NCBI GenBank assembly: GCA_958407995.1
Contig: CATYJU010000004.1
Coordinates: 17,896 to 81,895 of the forward strand
From: an uncultured Collinsella sp.
GTDB taxonomy: Bacteria; Actinomycetota; Coriobacteriia; Coriobacteriales; Coriobacteriaceae
Direction of reading: 5' to 3'
Length of the DNA stretch: 64,000 nt
Part shown: in pieces, positions 58,995-64,000 of the stretch
Position numbering within the stretch: the first letter of the stretch is position 1
How the letters are laid out: every line of letters starts with the position of its first letter
Made by a program: the position numbers and the translations under genes
The notes under the pieces: generated by a model
The model's input: the letters and a program-made list of their open reading frames with translations, nothing else
The model's database searches: none
Told to the model about the DNA's origin: nothing

Positions 58995-59855
58995 TTACTT
59001 GATGTTGTACTTAGCCATGAGGGCGTCAACGGTACCGTCGTCGGTCAGGTCCTTGATGGCCTGGTTGATGTCGTCCTTGAGCTTGGTGTTGCCCTGGTTG
59101 ATGGCGATGGCGTACTCCTCGCCGGTGCTAATCTGCTTAATGGTCTGGCAGGTGTTGAACTGCTCGGCGGTCAGCTGGCTGGCAACGGAGCGGTTGGTGA
59201 CTACGGCGTCGCCCTTATCGGACTGCAGGGCGCTGAAGCACTCGGTGGCGTCCTTGTAGGGGACAATCTTGGCCTTGGGGAAGTTCTCCTGGGCAAAGGA
59301 CTCGGCGGTCGAGCCAGACTGGACGATGATGGTAGCATCGGCGTTGTTGAGCTTCTCGCTGTAGTTGTCGGCCGTGATGTCGGCGTTATCGACCTTGGTC
59401 ACGATAGCCTGATCGTCCATGTAGTAGGAATCGGAGAAAGTGACTTCTTTCTCGCGCTCGGGCGTGTCGGTGATAGCCGCGATGGAGACGTCATATTTGG
59501 CGCCCGAAGCGACGCCCGGAACCAGCGTGTCAAAGTCATTGTTGACATACTCGACATCCAGGCCCAGCTTGTCGCCGATAGCCTTGATGAGTTCAAGGTC
59601 AAAGCCCTGATAATCGCCGTTGTCATCCTTGTACTCAAACGGAGCGTACTCGGCAGAGGTGCCGACGGTCAGCGTACCGTCCTTGACGAGCGCGTACTCC
59701 TTGGAGCCGTCGACCTTCTCGACCTTAGCGTCGTCAGAGCTGCTGGAACCGGCATTAGAACCAGAGGTGGCGTTGGACGAGCCGCAGCCCGTCAGAGCGA
59801 GGGCGAGCGCCATAGCACCCGTGGCGGCAAATGCGCCAAGCTTCTTCAGCTTCAT
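58995..59855 (-). CDS. Amino-acid ABC transporter substrate-binding lipoprotein
   Basis: 286 residues. Lipobox LALTGCGSS near residue 22, Ser/Asn linker, then the SBP family 3 fold: LTVGTSAEYAPFEYKDDNGDYQGFDLEL in two conserved pieces, DVSIAAITDTPEREKEVTFSDSYY and GEEYAIAINQGNTKLKDDINQAI. It captures a polar amino acid outside the membrane. AAGGAGAC precedes ATG 59855. First gene of the unit with permease and ATPase. Confidence 0.93.
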   Translation of the reverse strand: MKLKKLGAFAATGAMALALALTGCGSSNATSGSNAGSSSSDDAKVEKVDGSKEYALVKDGTLTVGTSAEYAPFEYKDDNGDYQGFDLELIKAIGDKLGLDVEYVNNDFDTLVPGVASGAKYDVSIAAITDTPEREKEVTFSDSYYMDDQAIVTKVDNADITADNYSEKLNNADATIIVQSGSTAESFAQENFPKAKIVPYKDATECFSALQSDKGDAVVTNRSVASQLTAEQFNTCQTIKQISTGEEYAIAINQGNTKLKDDINQAIKDLTDDGTVDALMAKYNIK

Positions 59856-59912
59856 AATCAGTCTCCTTCCAATGACCCCACGTGATTCAGAGGTCTGCAA
59901 AAACTGAGGGTT

Positions 59913-59941
59913 ATTATGCACCCGCTTGGAAGAATCTGCAA
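59913..59941 (-). promoter_or_regulatory. Promoter of the amino-acid ABC operon
   Basis: Minus strand: TTGCAG (59936-59941), 17-bp spacer, CATAAT (59913-59918), about 55 bp before the SBP start. Confidence 0.65.
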
Positions 59942-60002
59942 TTAGAAAACTGATTAAAACAAACCCATAACGTGAATGGAGCGTCCCACTTTATGGCAGC
60001 CA

Positions 60003-60869
60003 TTACTGCTGCAATGACCTTAACAGTTTGATTTCAGCCGCATAACCTGCAAGTTCGTTCGGTGTCTCCAAAATGAATGGCAATGCGCGCAAGCGACCAT
60101 TCGATACAATATTCTGCATAACCTGCATACCGCCACCAAATTCCTCGCTGCCAAGGTATCCCTTGCCGATGCACTCGTGACGATCTTTATGGGCGCCACA
60201 AGGGTTCTTCGAATCGTTGATGTGTACGGCATGCAGACGATCGATACCCACCACGCGGTCGAATTCGTCGAGTACGCCGTCCAGATCATGGATGATGTCG
60301 TAGCCAGCATCGCTCACATGGCAGGTGTCCAAACAAACGCCCAGCTTATCGGACAGCTCTGGGCACTTGGCGGCAACGCCCTCGATAATGCACGCCAGTT
60401 CTTCAAAGCTACGGCCCACCTCGGTGCCCTTGCCGGCCATGGTCTCGAGCAATACCGTCGTCTGCTGTCCCTCGAACATCACCTGGCACAGCGTATCAAC
60501 AATCATCTGAATGCCGACGTCTGCCCCCTGTCCTACATGCGCACCGGGATGAAAATTGTAGTAGTTGCCGGGCAGTGCTTCCATGCGCCGTAGGTCCTCT
60601 GCCATGGCCTCCAGGGCAAACTCACGCGCCCGCTCTTTGGCTGAGCAGGGGTTATAGGTATACGGGGCATGAGCCACGAGCGGGCCAAAGTCGTTTTGCG
60701 CCATAAGCTCGCGCAGAGCCGCCACGTCATCCATGTCAAGGTCTTTTGCCTTGCCACCGCGCGGGTTGCGCGTAAAGAACGCAAAGGTATTGGCACCAAT
60801 GGACAACGCCGTCTCCCCCATTGCCCGATAGCCCTTCGTCGTCGAAAGATGGCATCCGATTGTCAGCAT
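60003..60869 (-). CDS. nfo: Endonuclease IV
   Basis: 288 residues. [75 protein letters not shown] and [22 protein letters not shown] are the zinc-binding motifs of Nfo. It cleaves abasic sites in DNA repair. GGGAG precedes ATG 60869. A long covarying hairpin repeat ends 15 nt upstream. Confidence 0.95.
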   Translation of the reverse strand: MLTIGCHLSTTKGYRAMGETALSIGANTFAFFTRNPRGGKAKDLDMDDVAALRELMAQNDFGPLVAHAPYTYNPCSAKERAREFALEAMAEDLRRMEALPGNYYNFHPGAHVGQGADVGIQMIVDTLCQVMFEGQQTTVLLETMAGKGTEVGRSFEELACIIEGVAAKCPELSDKLGVCLDTCHVSDAGYDIIHDLDGVLDEFDRVVGIDRLHAVHINDSKNPCGAHKDRHECIGKGYLGSEEFGGGMQVMQNIVSNGRLRALPFILETPNELAGYAAEIKLLRSLQQ

Positions 60870-60883
60870 CTCCAGCTCCCCCT

Positions 60884-60967
60884 CATCAGTTGCGGTGAAA
60901 TACGGTCTATTGGTGCCCTATTTTGGCGCAAACAGACCGTATTCCACCGCAAGTTATAAAAGGGGCA
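60884..60967 (-). repeat. Covarying hairpin repeat family 2, copy D, before nfo
   Basis: On the minus strand TTGCGGTG, GAATACGGTCT and AGACCGTATT, CACCGCAA form a stem of about 19 bp. The loop carries CAAAATAGGGCACC. The flanks (TTTTATAA, CATCAG) match copy E at 62066-62150 while the upper stem sequence differs. Confidence 0.75.
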
Positions 60968-61035
60968 TCAGAGATGTGGGCCGCCAGGCACCACGGGCGC
61001 CGGCGTCATGATCCCCTACGTGTCAGCGCCAAGTC

Positions 61036-62055
61036 CTAGAGGGCTAGACGAATCGCATCGATGATGTGTGCACAGCGCTGCGTGGCGGCAAGGGGCATGA
61101 CGGGACTCTCGAGTTTCCCCGCCTGAATGAGCCGCGTCGCATGCTGGATTTCGCCGTAGAAATCATCGATCTCAAACGGGGCATTTATTTCTAGCGTTCG
61201 ACCGTCGGAATACTTCACATGGGCGAGCTCGGGGCGATGGAGACGCTCGATTTCCAACGAGCCTCGCTCACAGGCAATCGTTAAGCGGCTTTCATATGTT
61301 GCTTTGCCGTCGCACACCATATGAATGGGTATACCGCCGACGCTCATACGGATCTCGTCGGCCCAATCGACGCGGCCGCCCGATACGTCACGCCAGCGAA
61401 CTTCACGGGACGAAACCTCGCACGCGCCCGCGAGCAAATCCTCAAACCAACCGACCGCATAACAGCCCATGTCATATAGACAGCCGCCCTGCAACGGATC
61501 AAGCAGATAGCCCGAAGGAGACTCGCCGTAATCGAGCTTTTGCACGCTTTCAATCGAGACAATACGGCCAAGCTCACCCGACGCAAGCAAGTCTTTCACG
61601 CGAGTGTGCATCGGGCAAAACCGATTCTTCATCGCCTCCATAAACAGCACGCCGCGCTCGCGAGAGGTGGAGGCAATCGAGAGAGCCTCTTCCTCACTCA
61701 AAACGGCCGGCTTTTCGCACAGCACGGCCTTTCCGGCGCACAGCGCGCGACAGGCCCAACGCGTATGCATGCCATGCGGAAGAGCCAAGTAGATTGCGTC
61801 GACATCGGGGTCGGCAATCAGCGCGTCATAAGCCGCATCGCCGTTATCGTCGACCGAGACATGGCCATGCGCAGCATCGATCGAAAACGCTCGGCAAAAT
61901 TCCTCGACATGTGCAGGAGTGCGGCCGGCCGCAGCCACCAGCCGTGCCCCATCGACCTTCTTGAGAGACGATGCAAATCGATGAGAAATGTGCCCAGCGC
62001 CCAAAATGCCCCAACGAACCTCACGCGAATCATTACGTAAACCTCGGTCACCCAC
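61036..62055 (-). CDS. Gfo/Idh/MocA-family oxidoreductase
   Basis: 339 residues. N-terminal Rossmann WGILGAGHISHRFASSLKK, AAAGRTPAHVEEFCRAF, AIYLALPHGMHTRWACRAL, then ALCAGKAVLCEKPAVLSEEEA with the EKP motif and FMEAMKNRFCPMH. The C-terminal sheet domain follows (SGYLLDPLQGGCLYDMGCYA). It likely oxidises or reduces a sugar or inositol derivative; substrate unknown. GGGAGG precedes GTG 62055. It lies between two copies of the family-2 repeat. Confidence 0.88.
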   Translation of the reverse strand: MGDRGLRNDSREVRWGILGAGHISHRFASSLKKVDGARLVAAAGRTPAHVEEFCRAFSIDAAHGHVSVDDNGDAAYDALIADPDVDAIYLALPHGMHTRWACRALCAGKAVLCEKPAVLSEEEALSIASTSRERGVLFMEAMKNRFCPMHTRVKDLLASGELGRIVSIESVQKLDYGESPSGYLLDPLQGGCLYDMGCYAVGWFEDLLAGACEVSSREVRWRDVSGGRVDWADEIRMSVGGIPIHMVCDGKATYESRLTIACERGSLEIERLHRPELAHVKYSDGRTLEINAPFEIDDFYGEIQHATRLIQAGKLESPVMPLAATQRCAHIIDAIRLAL

Positions 62056-62065
62056 GATAGCCTCC

Positions 62066-62150
62066 CATCAGTTGCGGCGAAATAGTTCCTGCTACCGCCC
62101 TATTCTGCCGCAAACAGGAACTATTCCATCACAAGATATAAAAGGGTCAT
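62066..62150 (-). repeat. Covarying hairpin repeat family 2, copy E, before the Gfo/Idh/MocA gene
   Basis: On the minus strand GGAATAGTTCCTG and CAGGAACTATTTC pair, replacing the copy D stem with a different but complementary sequence. Flanks and the loop motif AGAATAGGGC are conserved. It overlaps the aldo/keto reductase stop and ends next to the downstream ribosome site. Confidence 0.75.
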
Positions 62151-63355
62151 GAGGAGCGTGTTTTGCCGAAGACTTTAAGCATGGCCGTTACGGGGCCCGG
62201 CTGGAAGCGTCGGCGCACGTCATCGAGACGCTCGGGGATATCGATATGCTGCGGGCAGTGACGCGCGCATTTGCCGCACTTGACGCAATTGCTCACCAGC
62301 TTGGGCTCGCTCGTGCGCACCGCACTCGCCGTAAAGTATTGCGACAGCCCCGTAAACCAGCTGTGCGCATAGCTCGCGTTGTAGGCGGCAAAGCAGCCGG
62401 GAATGTTGATACCCTTGGGACATGGCATGCAGTAGCCGCATCCCGTGCAGGGCACGCGATTCGATTTTTCAAACTCATCCAGCACGTGCGCGATCGTGTC
62501 GAGCTGGTTGGCAGTCATCGAATTCGGCAACGCGAGGTCTGCCAGTGACGAATTCTCGTCCACCTGCGCGGTATCGGTCATACCAGAAAGCAGCATCGTC
62601 ACCTGAGGATGATTCCACACCCACGAAAGACCCCAGGCGGCAGGAGTGCGCAAATGCGGGTCACGGGCACTATCGAGCACAGCGCGGGCCCGTGGCGGCA
62701 GCTTGCCCGCTAAACGCCCGCCCAGCAGCGGCTCCATCACAAACACCGCGAGCCCGCGCTCCGCAGCCGCCATGAGTCCTGCCGTTCCCGCTTGGTAACG
62801 CTCGCCGGCATAGTTGTACTGTATCTGGCAAAAATCCCAGTCATATGCGTCAAGCATCGTCAGGAAATCCACCGCGCTGCCGTGGTACGAAAAACCAATC
62901 TGGCGAATACGCCCCGCCGCCTTTTGACACGCGATCCAGTCCTCAATGCCCAACGCCACCACACGTTCCCACTGGGTGGGCGAGGTAATGTTATGCATGA
63001 GGTAATAGTCGATATGGTCGGTCCGCAGGCGCCGCAGTTGCTCATCGAAGAACCGGTCGAAATCCTCCGCGCACTTGCACGAAGCATGCGGCAACTTGGT
63101 CGCCAGCAACACCCGGTCACGCAGCCCCAAGCGCTCAAGCGAGGCGCCCACGCACGCCTCGTTACCGGGATAGAGATACGCGGTGTCCAGATAATTAATC
63201 CCCTGCTCCACCGCACGGGAAATGATGGCATCGGCTGTCTTCGCATCCGGACGTCCCGGCGCACCGGGAAACCTCATGCAGCCCAGACCCAACGCCGAGA
63301 TACGGTTGCCGCTTTTGGGGTCAACGCGATATTGCACGGCCCCTCCCTTCGCCAT
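62147..63355 (-). CDS. Aldo/keto reductase with C-terminal 4Fe-4S domain
   Basis: 402 residues. AKR barrel with LGLGCMRFPG, the catalytic Asp-Tyr region GINYLDTAYLYPGNE, LLATKLPH, RTDHIDYYLMHNI and IRQIGFSYHG. The C-terminus has two cysteine clusters, CTGCGYCMPCPKG and CVKCGKCARHCPQ, the latter a 4Fe-4S pattern. This fused form is common in anaerobes. It probably passes electrons between ferredoxin-type carriers and a carbonyl substrate. ATG 63355 is chosen to match the family start; a longer frame has no support. Confidence 0.87.
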   Translation of the reverse strand: MAKGGAVQYRVDPKSGNRISALGLGCMRFPGAPGRPDAKTADAIISRAVEQGINYLDTAYLYPGNEACVGASLERLGLRDRVLLATKLPHASCKCAEDFDRFFDEQLRRLRTDHIDYYLMHNITSPTQWERVVALGIEDWIACQKAAGRIRQIGFSYHGSAVDFLTMLDAYDWDFCQIQYNYAGERYQAGTAGLMAAAERGLAVFVMEPLLGGRLAGKLPPRARAVLDSARDPHLRTPAAWGLSWVWNHPQVTMLLSGMTDTAQVDENSSLADLALPNSMTANQLDTIAHVLDEFEKSNRVPCTGCGYCMPCPKGINIPGCFAAYNASYAHSWFTGLSQYFTASAVRTSEPKLVSNCVKCGKCARHCPQHIDIPERLDDVRRRFQPGPVTAMLKVFGKTRSS

Positions 63356-63663
63356 CAGCGCCCCGGCAAGGCGAAACACAATGGTCACGCAGCCGAAACA
63401 TCGTGGAATCGCAATCGAGAACGTATCGTAACGCAGTAGAAATCGAGCTGTCACGGCACCGCTTTAACATCAGCAAAAAGCCCGATGAAAGGGGCCGGGC
63501 ATGACCACGCGCATGTCTTTGCGGTCTGCCCCGCGGCATAAGCGCACAGCGCAATAGTTTCTTTTTCATAACAGCCGCCCCGCGCACCCATCAATCACCC
63601 CGGCAGCATACAATCCATCAGGCGCCCCGCACGCGGGCGCCTTTTTGTGAGGAGATGATTCAC
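63356..63663. other. Divergent spacer with two terminator-like hairpins
   Basis: About 308 bp. A minus-strand hairpin with T-run (arms GCCCG/CGGGC, about 63476-63500) lies upstream of the reductase. A plus-strand hairpin AGGCGCCC/GGGCGCCT with TTTTT (63620-63646) lies 17 nt before the PanE-like start. No gene is convincing here. TACAAT at about 63609 could be a -10. Confidence 0.45.
63620..63646 (+). terminator. Terminator-like hairpin in the panE leader
   Basis: AGGCGCCC and GGGCGCCT arms followed by TTTTT, immediately before the ribosome site TGAGGAG of the next gene. It may be an attenuator. Confidence 0.6.
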
Positions 63664-64000
63664 ATGCAGATCAACAAGGTCGCCTTTATCGGCAAGGGCG
63701 GCGTCGGCCTGCTCTACGGCAGCATGATTGCCAAGGCCCTCGGCAATGACGCCGTCGAATACGTTATGGATGACGCCCGTTTTGAGCGTCACGCGGGCGA
63801 TGCGCTCACCGTCAACGGAAAGCCTTGCGATCTCACGTCCGTCCGCGCCAGCGAGGCAGCGCCCGCCGATCTGGTCATCCTGACGGTCAAGACCACCGGT
63901 CTCGACCAAGCACTCAAGACTATGGAGCGTGTCGTGGGACCCAACACGCTCATCGCCTCGCTGTGCAACGGCATTACGAGCGAGCAAAAGATTGCCGAGC
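63664..64000 (+). CDS. 2-dehydropantoate 2-reductase family protein (3' end outside window)
   Basis: The first 112 residues are visible: Rossmann motif VAFIGKGGVGLLYGSMIAKAL, then GDALTVNGKPCDLTSVRASE, LVILTVKTTGLDQAL and GPNTLIASLCNGITSEQKIAE, where the family has LQNGxG. This is the N-terminal NADPH-binding domain of PanE/ApbA ketopantoate reductases. GAGGAG precedes ATG 63664. Whether it serves pantothenate synthesis cannot be told without the C-terminal domain. Confidence 0.82.
   Translation, partial: MQINKVAFIGKGGVGLLYGSMIAKALGNDAVEYVMDDARFERHAGDALTVNGKPCDLTSVRASEAAPADLVILTVKTTGLDQALKTMERVVGPNTLIASLCNGITSEQKIAE

Noticed and set aside
63321..63587. An 88-codon minus-strand frame starting MKKKLL before the aldo/keto reductase
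   Set aside because: It runs over a terminator-like hairpin and into the reductase gene in another frame, with an Arg-rich translation; no family or conservation sign.

Overview
The window is a high-GC chromosomal segment with short Shine-Dalgarno-led genes and frequent GTG/TTG starts. The gene content is that of an anaerobic gut actinobacterium: L-lactate dehydrogenase, a NAD synthetase with an amidase domain, EttA, an ECF transporter, flavodoxin with DUF3793, and a 4Fe-4S aldo/keto reductase. A Coriobacteriia member close to Collinsella fits best. That is an inference from gene content and intergenic repeat style; no rRNA is present to prove it.

Layout. 1-4.7 kb: the end of a membrane-anchored C69 dipeptidase, then a tryptophan ECF transporter (TrpP, fused double ATPase, EcfT) behind a leader peptide with three consecutive Trp codons and a terminator. 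4.7-7 kb: a D-aspartate ligase/aspartate racemase pair for cell-wall crossbridges. 7-12.6 kb: MOSC protein, secreted coiled-coil peptidoglycan hydrolase, Ser/Thr kinase with an HTH partner, small membrane proteins and a HigBA toxin-antitoxin module. 12.7-18.1 kb: lysine/diaminopimelate block, with a divergent M20 deacetylase candidate and, behind a lysine riboswitch, a continuous LysA-DapA reading frame, DapB and DapH. 18.3-32.5 kb: mostly housekeeping genes (YejK, lipase-like DUF2974, Ldh, aminotransferase, NadE, EttA, SdpRI, TcdA, TatD).

32.6-44 kb is a minus-strand catabolic island controlled by a GntR/HutC regulator. It has a YfcC-type transporter, an amidohydrolase, FrlC-, FrlB- and FrlD-like proteins (Amadori-compound catabolism), a second FrlD-like kinase broken by a frameshift, an amidohydrolase-2 protein, YjbQ, BtpA and an FGGY kinase. 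A perfect palindromic operator lies just downstream of a good promoter. 44-46.5 kb has two HAD phosphatases and DeoC.

46.7-50.3 kb is an inserted segment flanked by two divergent copies of the pgi 3' end plus terminator. It carries an unknown protein, a ClpP-like serine protease and, overlapping it by 8 bp, a VirD4/TraG-type ATPase without membrane helices. No integrase or other transfer gene is present. 50.3-56.7 kb: pgi, a truncated iron-ADH-like protein between repeats, an SOS-controlled UvrX/YolD pair, a copper-chaperone-like protein with a CsoR-type box, and DUF3793-flavodoxin with an IdeR-like box. 56.7-64 kb: an amino-acid ABC transporter whose permease has an extra ectodomain, endonuclease IV, two oxidoreductases and the start of a PanE-family gene.

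Regulation is unusually readable here: attenuation, riboswitch, SD-sequestering hairpin, palindromic operators and SOS/metal boxes. Several intergenic repeats keep their base pairing while their stem sequences change between copies.
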